From CAXBMB01 sp963976695 (GTDB lineage: Bacteria > Pseudomonadota > Alphaproteobacteria > Kiloniellales > DSM-21159): a DNA stretch of 64,000 bases. Shown in pieces: positions 36,846 through 45,839 of the stretch; the stretch's first letter is position 1, and every line of letters starts with the position of its first letter. The stretch covers positions 16,570 to 80,569 of the forward strand of contig CAXBMB010000006.1 of the NCBI GenBank assembly GCA_963976695.1, written 5' to 3'. The notes beneath the pieces are model-generated. The model was not told the DNA's origin. It ran no database searches and saw only the letters and a list, made by a program, of their open reading frames with translations. A program made the position numbers and the translations under genes.

Positions 36846-37180
36846 AAGGTATCTTGTTCTGCTCTTTCGAGAGGATCCGTCAAACGGTGCCCGCCTGACA
36901 GGAGGCGTGTTTACCGGGACCGCTGCGAAAGCACAAGCAAGAAATTGATCCGAAACCAGAAAAGTCCGCAATCGCGCAACAGGCTGGGATAGTATGGAAA
37001 ATCGTCGCAAAATTAACTGCGCCGCCGGCGCCGCGATCCCCCCGACACGGGTCGGCGACAACCGCCGGTTCGGCATTGGACAACGCGAGGATCATCGCCG
37101 CGCACACGCTACAATTTGTCTCAGCTTCCGCGCCTGCTGTTTTCTGGAATCATTCCGTGATTCGTGATAAGCAACGGATC

Positions 37181-37456
37181 ATGCAAAATATTTTCATTGT
37201 CATCCTGCTGTTGGTCTTCCTTGCCGTGGCCGCCGTCTTCGGCGTCTACATTTGGACGGAAATGGGCGATGTGGCGATTTCCACCCACGGCTGGATTGCA
37301 CTGGTGGCCGGTACGGTGCTGTCGCTTGTGATCGGCTGCGGCCTGATGGCCTTGGCCTTTTTCAGCGCGCGGCACGGCCATGACGAAGCCAATTACAATC
37401 AAGTCGATGTTGCCGACTCCCCGTCCGACCAAGCCCCGTCCAACAACAGAACATGA
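37181..37456 (+). CDS. Small inner-membrane protein, two predicted membrane segments
   Basis: Not recognised. From the ATG at 37181 it has 91 residues with two hydrophobic helices (about 3-25 and 37-60) and a polar acidic C-terminal tail. An in-frame GTG at 37157 is an alternative start. The 335 bp upstream, back to tRNA-Leu(GAG), contain no other gene. The hydrophobicity pattern supports a real gene, but there is no functional clue. Confidence 0.6.
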   Translation: MQNIFIVILLLVFLAVAAVFGVYIWTEMGDVAISTHGWIALVAGTVLSLVIGCGLMALAFFSARHGHDEANYNQVDVADSPSDQAPSNNRT

Positions 37457-37528
37457 CGCGTTGGCCAGGCCTGGCCTGTGTCGACTCTGTCATAAATCAC
37501 CGCCCAACAGGATGATTAAGCGGCGACG

Positions 37529-37744
37529 TCAAGACGGGCTTTGCTTGCGGGCCGTCACACTTTTGGCCAAGAGATAGCTGCCCAGGCCGATAAGCGAAAT
37601 TCCGACCAGCGCGGCGATGCCCGACTTCACCCCCATGATGATATAGCCGTTGTGCTTTGCGACCAGCAGGTCATGGAGGTAGGCGTAGTTGTTCAAGACA
37701 ACGCCGGCGGCGATGACCATGAAGGCAATCGTTTTTTGCGACAT
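37529..37744 (-). CDS. Small membrane protein, two predicted membrane segments
   Basis: Not recognised. The ATG at 37744 is preceded by GAGGAG at good spacing and gives 71 residues (MSQKTIAFMV...). Two hydrophobic segments (about 3-22 and 36-60) flank a polar stretch, and the tail is basic. The open frame continues upstream to 37933 but lacks coding character there. It converges with the small membrane gene ending at 37456 and diverges from the glycosyltransferase at 37923. Confidence 0.65.
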   Translation of the reverse strand: MSQKTIAFMVIAAGVVLNNYAYLHDLLVAKHNGYIIMGVKSGIAALVGISLIGLGSYLLAKSVTARKQSPS

Positions 37745-37922
37745 GAGACGCTCCTCAAGACCGTTTGACCTGCGCAAACCGGCATCCCCACGCCCAAGGG
37801 TATCCCTAAGCTGGCCCACGAGGCCGGACGCGCGCAGCCTCCTTGCAACGCGACAATTCTGATTTAGTGCAACCTGAACCAGTCTGCTACAAATCCGGAA
37901 CGCAATGCAATGAGGTGGTTGA

Positions 37923-39008
37923 ATGCGAATCATGCAGGTGATGGCCGGTGCTCAAACCGGCGGGGCTGAAACTTTCTTCGTCAATCTTGTCGCCGCCTTT
38001 CAGCGCGCCGGACTTCCGCAGCAGGTCGCCATTCGCCACAACCCGGCGCGGGCCGAAGCCCTCCGCGCCCACGGGGTATCGCCGCTGGAGCTTCCTTTCG
38101 GCGGGCTCCTCGACTTCACCACGCGCTCGGCGCTGAAAATGACCGCCCAGGCTTTCGCGCCGGATGTGGTGCTGTGCTGGATGAGCCGGGCCAGTCGCGC
38201 CATGCCCAAAGGCAACTACAGCAAGCTGGCGCGGATCGGCGGCTACTACAAAATTAAATACTTCAAGGGCTGCGACGGCTTGGTTTTCAACGCCCCCGGT
38301 TTGCAAACCCACCTTATTTCCCAAGGCTGGCCGGCGGACAGAAGCCACTTGATCCCCAATTTCAGTCCGCTGCCCGACCCGCCAGCCGCGCTGGCGGCCT
38401 ATCCCGACGAACAGGAAGCCCGTGCGTTCGAACGCACGGCGATGCGCCAATCGCTTGCCACGCCAGCGGACGCCCGGGTCTTTCTGGCATTGGGCCGTCT
38501 GCACCCGGTCAAGGCCCATGATGTACTGCTCCAGGCGCTGGCTCGCGAGCCCCGTGCCTGGCTATGGCTGGCCGGCGATGGACCCGAGCGGGAAAAATTG
38601 ACCCAACTGTCGCAACAGTTGGGATTGCAGGACCGTGTTCGCTTCCTGGGCTGGCGCGAGGATCGGAGCACGCTGTTTCGCGCGGCCGATTTCTGCGTCC
38701 ACCCTTCGCGCAGCGAACCCTTTGGAAATGTCGTGCCGGAAGCCTGGGTTCACCAGCGGCCTTTGATCGCCACCCTGGCGCAGGGACCGGCGCATTTCGT
38801 CGCCGATGGCAAGGATGGCCTGCTGGTCCCCTGCGACGACCCCGACAGCTTGGCGCACGCCCTCACCCGCCTGCTGGACGAGCCGGAGACCGCCGCCAGC
38901 CTGGTGCGCGCCGGCCTAAACGCCTACCAGGCCACCTTCACCGAAGAGGTTTGCGTCGCGGCCTATCTGCGGCTGTTCGAAAGCTACCGACACGCCGCGA
39001 GCAGCTAA
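37923..39008 (+). CDS. GT4-family glycosyltransferase
   Basis: A 361-residue GT-B enzyme. The N-terminal acceptor domain starts MRIMQVMAGAQTGGAETF, typical of cell-surface glycan transferases. The C-terminal nucleotide-sugar domain has ALGRLHPVKAHDVLL, AGDGPEREKL and the EX7E-like motif SEPFGNVVPEAW. It most likely adds a sugar to LPS or another surface glycan. It stands alone between two small genes, so the acceptor is unknown. Confidence 0.88.
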   Translation: MRIMQVMAGAQTGGAETFFVNLVAAFQRAGLPQQVAIRHNPARAEALRAHGVSPLELPFGGLLDFTTRSALKMTAQAFAPDVVLCWMSRASRAMPKGNYSKLARIGGYYKIKYFKGCDGLVFNAPGLQTHLISQGWPADRSHLIPNFSPLPDPPAALAAYPDEQEARAFERTAMRQSLATPADARVFLALGRLHPVKAHDVLLQALAREPRAWLWLAGDGPEREKLTQLSQQLGLQDRVRFLGWREDRSTLFRAADFCVHPSRSEPFGNVVPEAWVHQRPLIATLAQGPAHFVADGKDGLLVPCDDPDSLAHALTRLLDEPETAASLVRAGLNAYQATFTEEVCVAAYLRLFESYRHAASS

Positions 39009-39158
39009 ACCGAAATTTTCTTCCGCCGGTCCATGACGCCGGCGGGCAAACGACCCGGCGGCCGCCACGGCCTGTGGCAACGTCGCCTTGCTTGCCTTCC
39101 TTCGCCCTACCCGCTAGATAGCTATGATAGATGCAGAATTTACTGCTGGGAGATTGTC

Positions 39159-39740
39159 TTGTCCGACGATGAACGCAACGAAAATCTACGTCAGAACAGC
39201 CGTCGTGAAGAGGTTTTGACCGCCGCGGCTCAACTCTTCTCACGCAACGGCTATGACTCCACTTCCATGCGGGATATTGCTTCGGCGGTCGGTATGTTGC
39301 CCGGGTCTCTCTACTACCACTTCCCCTCCAAGGAAGAGCTTTTCGTCGCCATTCACGACGCCGGCGTCGAGCAGATCTACAATGGCGTGGAACAGGCCAT
39401 CAAGAATATTAGCGCCCCCTGGGAGCGGCTGGAGGCCGCCGCCGTGGCTCATCTGCAAGCCATCTTGGTGGAGGAGTCCTTTGCCGCGGTGATGACCCAG
39501 CTTTATCCCAGCCGTCTGGCCCGGGTCAGCGCGACGCTGATCGACCAACGCAACCGCTACGAAGCAATCTACCGCGAGATCATCGAGCAATTGGACCTGA
39601 CGGCGCGTGACAAGAAATACCTGCGCTTGTCGCTGCTCGGCGCCATGAATTGGACGCTGCGCTGGTATAAGCCAACCGGCGATAGTCCGGAAGAAATTGG
39701 CAAGAGCTTTGTCGGGCTGTTCCGCAACAAGCAGGATTGA
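39159..39740 (+). CDS. TetR/AcrR-family transcriptional regulator
   Basis: A DNA-binding repressor of 193 residues. The N-terminal helix-turn-helix is RREEVLTAAAQLFSRNGYDS followed by TSMRDIASAVGMLPGSLYYHF. The C-terminal ligand domain is typical TetR. The TTG at 39159 with GGGAG upstream is preferred over the longer frame from 39033, whose first 42 residues look non-coding. It lies upstream of and in the same direction as the fusion enzyme gene, 259 bp away. A 19 bp palindrome sits in that gap and is the likely operator. Confidence 0.9.
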   Translation: MSDDERNENLRQNSRREEVLTAAAQLFSRNGYDSTSMRDIASAVGMLPGSLYYHFPSKEELFVAIHDAGVEQIYNGVEQAIKNISAPWERLEAAAVAHLQAILVEESFAAVMTQLYPSRLARVSATLIDQRNRYEAIYREIIEQLDLTARDKKYLRLSLLGAMNWTLRWYKPTGDSPEEIGKSFVGLFRNKQD

Positions 39741-39929
39741 GCCGCGCCTCTAACCTCGCGACCCTGCCTTGCGCCCCTTCTCTCGCCCCCTTTCCCGCAC
39801 AGCCCATCCCTACCCACCAATTGCCGGGCTTGGCCAGATTTGCCCTGGTGATCCAGCCGGAATCAACCGCGCCGGAGATCGGCAAAGGGCCGCCACAACC
39901 TGAAACTAAAGCAGGAAATTATAACGCAG

Positions 39930-39948
39930 TTACGGTATGTTATCGTAA
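39930..39948. promoter_or_regulatory. 19 bp palindromic candidate operator
   Basis: TTACGGTATGTTATCGTAA is palindromic as TTACGnTAnnnTAnCGTAA. It lies 52 bp upstream of the fusion gene start, where a promoter is expected, in an AT-rich stretch, and downstream of the tetR gene. Size and symmetry fit TetR-family operators. No second copy was found in the window. Confidence 0.6.
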
Positions 39949-39999
39949 ATCGCATAAAATATCCCTTTTCCGACCTCCGGCAAGAATGAGCCCACCGCC

Positions 40000-42900
40000 A
40001 TGCGCCTGTTTCAAACCCCGCCGCCCGCCTTTGACGCCAGCGCCGCCGCCGCCCTGGCGCAGGAACTTTTCGCCGTTGAGGGCCAAGCCCGACTTCTGGC
40101 CAGCGAGCGCGATCAGAATTTCAAGGTGACCGCCCTGGACGGCCGCCGCTTCGTTCTGAAAATCGCCAATCCGGCTGAGCAGCGCGCCCGCCTGGACTGC
40201 GAAAACGCCGCCCTTGCCCATCTGCGGCGTCAAGATCCCAGCCTGCCCCTGCCAACGCCGCAGCCAACCCGGGACTGCCAGGACACCATCGCGCAAGCCC
40301 GGGACCCCGAGGGGGCCGACTGCCTGGTCCGGCTGTTCAGCTACCAGGAAGGTCGGGTGCTGGCCGACGCACCGAAAAACCCGGCGCAACTGACCGCCTT
40401 GGGGGCGACGCTCGGCAGACTGAGCCGCGCCCTGCAAGGCTTTCATCATCCCGCCGCCCACCGACCGGATTTTCCCTGGAACCTAGATGAAGTGTCCCAG
40501 CTGGCGGCGCTGCTGCCCTATCTTTCGGATGCGCGGGATCGCGACCTGGTGGCGCGCTTCCTGCAACACTTCGAGCGGCACGGCCGCGCCCGATACGAGG
40601 GGCTGCGCCGGGCGGTGATCTACAACGACGCCAATGACCACAACGTCTTGGTTGACGGCGACCAAATCAGCGGACTAATTGACTTCGGCGATATGGTTTT
40701 CTCGCGCCAAATCAATGAATTGGCGGTCTGTTTGGCCTATTCGCTCATGGGTCAGGAATCACCGTTGCAAGCCGCCGTTCCGCTGATCAAGGCCTACCAT
40801 CACGCCTTTGCCCTGCAAGCAGAAGAGGTGGCGCTGCTGTATGATCTGGTGGCCCTGCGGCTTTGCATCTCGCTGTGCCTTTCCGCCAAGCACGGCCAGG
40901 CCCGGCAGGACAACGACTATCTGTTGATCAGCCAGGCGCCGGCGCGCACATTGCTGCGGGCGCTGGGCGCGATGAACCGTGACTTTGTTCATGCGGTGTT
41001 TCGCCAGGCCTGCGGATGGTCGCCGGTGGCCCACGCGCCGGCTGTGCTGGCCTGGCTCACCCAGCAGCAGGGAACTTTTCATCCCCTGCTGGGCTTTGAT
41101 CTTTTCACCGCGCAAAAGGCGGTGATCAACCTGAGCGCTGGCAGCGAAGACCTGGCCAATCTGGGAAGCACCCCGGCGCAGGCCGAAGCCTATATCGCCG
41201 GTCTGTCGCGCGAACGGGGGGCGCACGCGGTCGTCGGGCTCTATCACGAGGACCGCAGCGTCTATCAAAGCGAAAACTTCGTCTCGGACAACGATCCGGC
41301 CGATCGGCGGTCTGTCCACCTGGGCATCGATCTCTTTGGCCCACCGGGCACGGCGCTTTACGCACCGCTGGATGGCGAAGTGGTCAGCGCCGTGGATAAC
41401 GCCATCGCGCTCGACTATGGCCCCACGATCATCCTGCGTCACAAGGCAGGGCCACAAGGACCTGTTTTCTATACATTGTATGGGCACTTGAGCCGCCAAT
41501 CCCTGGGCCGGCTGACGCCCGGAACCCGGATCGGCAAGGGACAGAAGTTCGCCGCCACCGGCGACAGCCAGGTCAATGGCGGCTGGGCGGCCCACGTTCA
41601 TTTTCAAATCATCACCGACCTGCTGGGCAACGACGGCAACTTCCCCGGCGCGGGCGAGCCGACGTGGATGCACATCTGGCGCGCCATCACCCCGGACGCC
41701 AATCTGATTTTGGGGATGCCCGAGGAAACCTTCGCGCAGCACGGCCGCAGCAAACCGCAGATCATGCGGGATCGGCAACGGCTTCTGGGACCCTCGCTGT
41801 CGGTCAACCACCGTGAAAACCCCTTGAAGATTCTGCGCGGTCAAGGGGCATACCTGATTGACGAGAGCGGGCGCGCCTACCTGGACTGCGTCAACAACAT
41901 CTCCCACGTCGGCCACGGCCACCCCAAGGTGGTCCAGGCGATCAGCCAGCAGGCGGCGCGGCTCAACACCAATTCACGCTATCTGCACGACAACATTGTT
42001 GACTATGCCGAGCGGCTGACCGCCCGCCTTCCCGAACCGCTTTCGGTCTGCTTCTTCGTCAACTCCGGCAGCGAGGCCAATGAGCTGGCCTTGCGCCTGG
42101 CGCGCAGCTACACCGGACGGCAGGCGGTGGTGGTGCAAGACCACGCCTACCACGGTCACAGCTCCAGCCTGATCGATATGAGCCCCTACAAATTTGACCG
42201 AAAGGGCGGTGCGGGGCAGCAAGATTGGGTGCGCAAGGCCAGCCTGCCCGACCCCTATCGCGGGCGCTTCAAGGGCTATGGCCTTGAAGCCGGTCGCGCC
42301 TATGCGCAAACCCTGCTGCCGGCGATTGAAGCGTTGGAAAAGGCCGGCAGGCCGCCGGCTCTTTTCATCGCCGAGTCCCTGCCCGGCGTGGGCGGGCAGA
42401 TCATCTATCCCGACGGCTACCTCGCCGCGGCCTACGCAATCGCCCGGGCCAAGGGCCTGGTCTGCATCGCCGACGAGGTGCAGGTCGGTTTCGGGCGGGT
42501 CGGCGAAACCTTCTGGGGATTTGAGCTGCAGGGCGTTACCCCGGACATCGTGACGCTTGGCAAGCCGATCGCCAACGGCCACCCCATGGCCGCCGTGGTC
42601 ACCACCCCGGCCATCGCGCAGGCTTTCGCCAATGGGATGGAATATTTCAACTCCTTTGGCGGCAATCCGGTCTCCTGCGCCGCCGCGCTGGCGGTATTGG
42701 ATGTCATTGCCGAAGAGGGCTTGCAGCAACAGGCCGCCGAGGTTGGCGCCCACACGCTGACCCGGCTGAAGGAACTGCAGACGCGCCACCGCCTGATCGG
42801 CGACGTGCGCGGCAAGGGCCTGTTTTTGGGGGCGGAACTGGTCAAGGATCGGGAAAGCCTGGAGCCCGCCACCGCGCAAGCAGCGCACATTGTTGGCCAG

Positions 42901-43038
42901 CTTCGCAATGCCGGCTATCTGCTGTCCACCGACGGCCCCCTGGACAATGTGCTGAAATTGAAGCCTCCAATGGTGTTCAGCAAGCAACAGTCTGACCTGG
43001 TGATGGATGAGCTGGATCGGGTGCTGTCGGGTCTTTAG
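40000..43038 (+). CDS. Fusion of APH-type kinase, M23 peptidase domain and class-III PLP enzyme
   Basis: A single 1012-residue frame with three domains. About 1-350 is an aminoglycoside-phosphotransferase/choline-kinase fold with YNDANDHNVLV (Asp210, Asn215) and the metal motif IDFGD (Asp228, Asp231). About 430-560 is a LytM/M23 domain with zinc ligands His440, Asp444 (HLGID) and HVH (532-534), so it may be active or a carbohydrate-binding relic. About 602-1012 is a class-III aminotransferase-fold domain with PLP Lys855 (LGKPI). In animals the matching kinase (hydroxylysine kinase) and ammoniophospholyases (AGXT2L1/2) act in sequence. A kinase plus phospho-lyase acting on an amino alcohol such as hydroxylysine or ethanolamine is the best inference. 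Confidence 0.88.
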   Translation: MRLFQTPPPAFDASAAAALAQELFAVEGQARLLASERDQNFKVTALDGRRFVLKIANPAEQRARLDCENAALAHLRRQDPSLPLPTPQPTRDCQDTIAQARDPEGADCLVRLFSYQEGRVLADAPKNPAQLTALGATLGRLSRALQGFHHPAAHRPDFPWNLDEVSQLAALLPYLSDARDRDLVARFLQHFERHGRARYEGLRRAVIYNDANDHNVLVDGDQISGLIDFGDMVFSRQINELAVCLAYSLMGQESPLQAAVPLIKAYHHAFALQAEEVALLYDLVALRLCISLCLSAKHGQARQDNDYLLISQAPARTLLRALGAMNRDFVHAVFRQACGWSPVAHAPAVLAWLTQQQGTFHPLLGFDLFTAQKAVINLSAGSEDLANLGSTPAQAEAYIAGLSRERGAHAVVGLYHEDRSVYQSENFVSDNDPADRRSVHLGIDLFGPPGTALYAPLDGEVVSAVDNAIALDYGPTIILRHKAGPQGPVFYTLYGHLSRQSLGRLTPGTRIGKGQKFAATGDSQVNGGWAAHVHFQIITDLLGNDGNFPGAGEPTWMHIWRAITPDANLILGMPEETFAQHGRSKPQIMRDRQRLLGPSLSVNHRENPLKILRGQGAYLIDESGRAYLDCVNNISHVGHGHPKVVQAISQQAARLNTNSRYLHDNIVDYAERLTARLPEPLSVCFFVNSGSEANELALRLARSYTGRQAVVVQDHAYHGHSSSLIDMSPYKFDRKGGAGQQDWVRKASLPDPYRGRFKGYGLEAGRAYAQTLLPAIEALEKAGRPPALFIAESLPGVGGQIIYPDGYLAAAYAIARAKGLVCIADEVQVGFGRVGETFWGFELQGVTPDIVTLGKPIANGHPMAAVVTTPAIAQAFANGMEYFNSFGGNPVSCAAALAVLDVIAEEGLQQQAAEVGAHTLTRLKELQTRHRLIGDVRGKGLFLGAELVKDRESLEPATAQAAHIVGQLRNAGYLLSTDGPLDNVLKLKPPMVFSKQQSDLVMDELDRVLSGL

Positions 43039-43412
43039 CCTGCGACCGACTTGGAAAACCGTCAAACAACCTGAACGCGCCTTTACCTCGGGCAACCACC
43101 AGAATAAGATTGGGTGCCGGCGGTCGGCGGCGCAATGGCCAGCAGGCACGCCAGCACGGCACTGGCACGGACACTAGCGCGACACCGGGAGTGCGGGCTG
43201 GGACTGCGCCAGGGAGATAGCGGCGGAATGCCAGGGCGGCTGGAACGGCCTGGGTGGAACGGCGCTGGGACAATCTTGTGACCGGCATTCCCCGGGCTGG
43301 AAAACCCCCGCCGATCTCCCTATTTAAGGGGTGGTATCTTCCTGACCGGGGTTGCTGTGCCACGGCAGCAAACCGCAACCCTTTCAGGCTTTGCCGATAC
43401 CTTGTTTATGTT

Positions 43413-43769
43413 ATGCGGAAAAAAGACCTTCTCATGCGGCTACTTCTCCTTGCTGGTATTATCGGATTTGGTTTGATGTTGGCTGCGGTGCTGCTGTCGC
43501 CTCGGGCCAACGCCTATAGCCTCCCCAACTATGACCGCAACAGCTATTGCAGCCAGCAGGCTGGCGCGCGCAGCGACGCCAAGCAAGTGATTGAGGGCTG
43601 TCTTGTGGCGGAGAAGCGATCACGCCAAACCGCAGAGTTGCGCTATGCCCAATCCCCCAATCTCGGTTATTGTGAGGGACTGGCCAGCAACGCGGGCGGC
43701 TCTTACCGGGTCCTCAAGCTTTGCCTGGAGCGCCAGGACAAGGACCACCCCCCCATTACGGTCAATTGA
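43413..43769 (+). CDS. Small secreted Cys-containing protein, unknown function
   Basis: Not recognised. From the ATG at 43413 it has 118 residues. A basic start (MRKKDLLMR), a hydrophobic core and a cleavage-like ANA suggest export. The mature part has four Cys, in YCSQQ, EGCLV, YCEGL and KLCLE, which could form two disulfides. The frame extends upstream to 43254 without coding character. The 374 bp before it, back to the fusion gene, hold no recognisable gene or terminator. Confidence 0.65.
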   Translation: MRKKDLLMRLLLLAGIIGFGLMLAAVLLSPRANAYSLPNYDRNSYCSQQAGARSDAKQVIEGCLVAEKRSRQTAELRYAQSPNLGYCEGLASNAGGSYRVLKLCLERQDKDHPPITVN

Positions 43770-43818
43770 TCGGCAAGCAGGCGGCGGAACAGGCCGCCGA
43801 CCCAAGCCGCAGCGCCGG

Positions 43819-44856
43819 TTAAGCTGGGATCTGGGCCTCGAAACGCTCGGCGACCCTGTCCCAGGTCCAGCTGCGTTGGCGGGCCAGCGCTTCCTGATGT
43901 TGCCGCTGCCAGAGTGCCGCATCGCCCAGCAACGCGGTGGCGTGATCGACGAAGGCCGCATCATCTTCCGCAACAAAGCCGGTAATGCCGTCCACCACCC
44001 GCTCGGCCGTTGCCCCAATGGCCTGCACCACCGCCGGAAGACCCAAGGTCTGGGCTTCGGCGACCGCCAGGCAATAGGTCTCGCCGATATCGCCGCGATA
44101 CAGCAGCACGCGCGCCTTTTGGTACTCCCGCAACAGCTCGGACTTGGGCACCGGTTCGCGCAACACCACGCCCTTATCGGCCAAGGATCTGGCTTGATCG
44201 AGCACGCGGTTCATCGCCGCCGCCTTGTTGTCGCCCACCGCGCCATAGGTGGCCTTGCCGGAAAAAATATGCAGTTCAGCCTCGGGCATTGCCGGGTAAA
44301 TACGGCGCGCCCAGAGGTCAAGCAGCCAGTCGAGCGATCGCAGCGGGTTGGAGACAAACAGCGCGCGCGGCTTGGGCAGGGCCTGGCGCGCCGGCGCGGC
44401 GGCATAGCTCCCGTTGACCCCCAAGGGTATCTGCAACAGACCGGCGCGCGGAATCCAGCTTGGCACCGTCGCGGCGTGACTGGGCCCCAGCGCGACAATC
44501 AGCGGCCGCCGCAGCGTCAGCTTCCAGAGGTAGCGCCATTTTTTCAGGTAGCCGCCGGGATTGTGGATCCAGAATAGGCAGCGCCGCGCCCGGGGAACGG
44601 CGCGCAAAAGCCGGTCCGAGCGATTGGCGATGTAGAGATCCGCCTGATCGGGCAGGCCCTCGGCCAGTGGCAACCACTGCACGCCGTTGTGCCGCACAGC
44701 CGCGCGGCAACAGCAATAGGCCCGGACCCGGTGGCCGCGCGCAGCCAGCACCTCGGCCAGCATAATAAAGCTGGATTCCGCGCCGCCCAGCGGCTGCCGC
44801 GCCAAGGTTGTGCCGTCGAATTCAATGCCGTGGTCGGCCAACACGATATCAGCCAT
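43819..44856 (-). CDS. GT4-family glycosyltransferase
   Basis: A 345-residue GT-B glycosyltransferase. The N-terminus has the Gly-rich acceptor-side motif PLGGAESSFIML. The C-terminal donor domain has the segment ETYCLAVAEAQTLGLPAV (EX7E motif) and VVDGITGFVAEDD. It overlaps the upstream GT2 gene by 8 bp, so the two are co-expressed and probably work on the same glycan, likely LPS core. Sugar specificity is not visible. Confidence 0.85.
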   Translation of the reverse strand: MADIVLADHGIEFDGTTLARQPLGGAESSFIMLAEVLAARGHRVRAYCCCRAAVRHNGVQWLPLAEGLPDQADLYIANRSDRLLRAVPRARRCLFWIHNPGGYLKKWRYLWKLTLRRPLIVALGPSHAATVPSWIPRAGLLQIPLGVNGSYAAAPARQALPKPRALFVSNPLRSLDWLLDLWARRIYPAMPEAELHIFSGKATYGAVGDNKAAAMNRVLDQARSLADKGVVLREPVPKSELLREYQKARVLLYRGDIGETYCLAVAEAQTLGLPAVVQAIGATAERVVDGITGFVAEDDAAFVDHATALLGDAALWQRQHQEALARQRSWTWDRVAERFEAQIPA

Positions 44857-45664
44857 GAGCCGAGTCTTCTCCCGGGTCTTTTCCCGCGCCTTCTCCCGCG
44901 CGATTTTCCAATTCGATGGCGGCCTTCAGGTAGGACAACAGCGGATAAAGCCCGGCGCAGAGCGCGATCAACAGACCGATTCGCCCTTCCCGGTAGCCCT
45001 TGCGCGCCAGATAGCACTTGATGAAGCGGGAAAAAAATCGACGAACATTATTGGCCAGCGACCCTATCTCGCCGCTGTCCAGCAGGTCCTTGGCCCGCGC
45101 CGTCGAATAGGCGTTGAGGCGGCGCAGCATGTCGGCGCTGTCCTTGTCCACAAGGTGAACCAGCCGCTCTTGGAGCACCGCGCCCTCCTTGCCGGTCAGG
45201 GTCAGCGAAGGATGCAGGCGTTGATCGCCCCAAACCTTGCTTCCCTTGCGAAACAGCCCCGGATAGGCCGCCTTGCCGAAACTGGCGCCCCAGCCATGCC
45301 GCACCAAGCGCGCGCCGACATAGTTGTCCACCAAAATCAAATGCCGTGCGGCGCGCGAGGCCGCAACGGTCTGGCGGATTTCCGCCGCCAACGCCGATGA
45401 AACCAGTTCGTCGGCGTCCACCTCAAGAATCCAATCGCCCCGGCAGGCCGCGATACCGGCGTTGCGGCGCGGCCCTTCCAGTTCCCAGGCGCCTTCGACA
45501 AAGCGGTTGGTGAAGTCCTGGGAAATCTGCTTGGTGTTGTCGCTGCACTTGTCCAGCACCACAACAGTTTCGTCGGCGAAGGCCAGACGCGACAGGCAGG
45601 CGGCAATGCGTTCGGCTTCGTTATGGGCCACCACCAGGGCGGAAAGCTTTATCTCGTTGTTCAT
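44849..45664 (-). CDS. GT2-family glycosyltransferase, WaaE/KdtX-like
   Basis: A 271-residue GT-A enzyme starting MNNEIKLSALVVAHNEAE. The pattern VVLDKCSDNTKQI and the metal-binding DADE within WILEVDADELV match the WaaE/KdtX group, which adds glucose or a similar sugar to the LPS inner core. A C-terminal hydrophobic segment (LIALCAGLYPLLSYL) suggests membrane attachment. The ATG at 45664 is chosen because the upstream in-frame stretch looks non-coding. Confidence 0.85.
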   Translation of the reverse strand: MNNEIKLSALVVAHNEAERIAACLSRLAFADETVVVLDKCSDNTKQISQDFTNRFVEGAWELEGPRRNAGIAACRGDWILEVDADELVSSALAAEIRQTVAASRAARHLILVDNYVGARLVRHGWGASFGKAAYPGLFRKGSKVWGDQRLHPSLTLTGKEGAVLQERLVHLVDKDSADMLRRLNAYSTARAKDLLDSGEIGSLANNVRRFFSRFIKCYLARKGYREGRIGLLIALCAGLYPLLSYLKAAIELENRAGEGAGKDPGEDSAHG

Positions 45665-45839
45665 CTCGGCCCGACCGTTCCCGTTCGGCTGTCGGCGGCA
45701 ACAGCCCACCACACTCCAGCGTTCAAACCATCTACGTGGCTGCGGCGGCCAGGTCAAACCTTTGCGCGCCCGCACGCGCCGACGATTGGGGCCGATAATT
45801 GAGGCCGACGATTGGGAAGGGCCGCCTGGGGCGCGGAAC

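Noticed and set aside
37897..37920. GGAAC-N16-GTT, resembling an EcfG general-stress promoter before the glycosyltransferase
   Set aside because: The -10 part would lie directly at the start codon, leaving no room for a leader, so it is probably chance.
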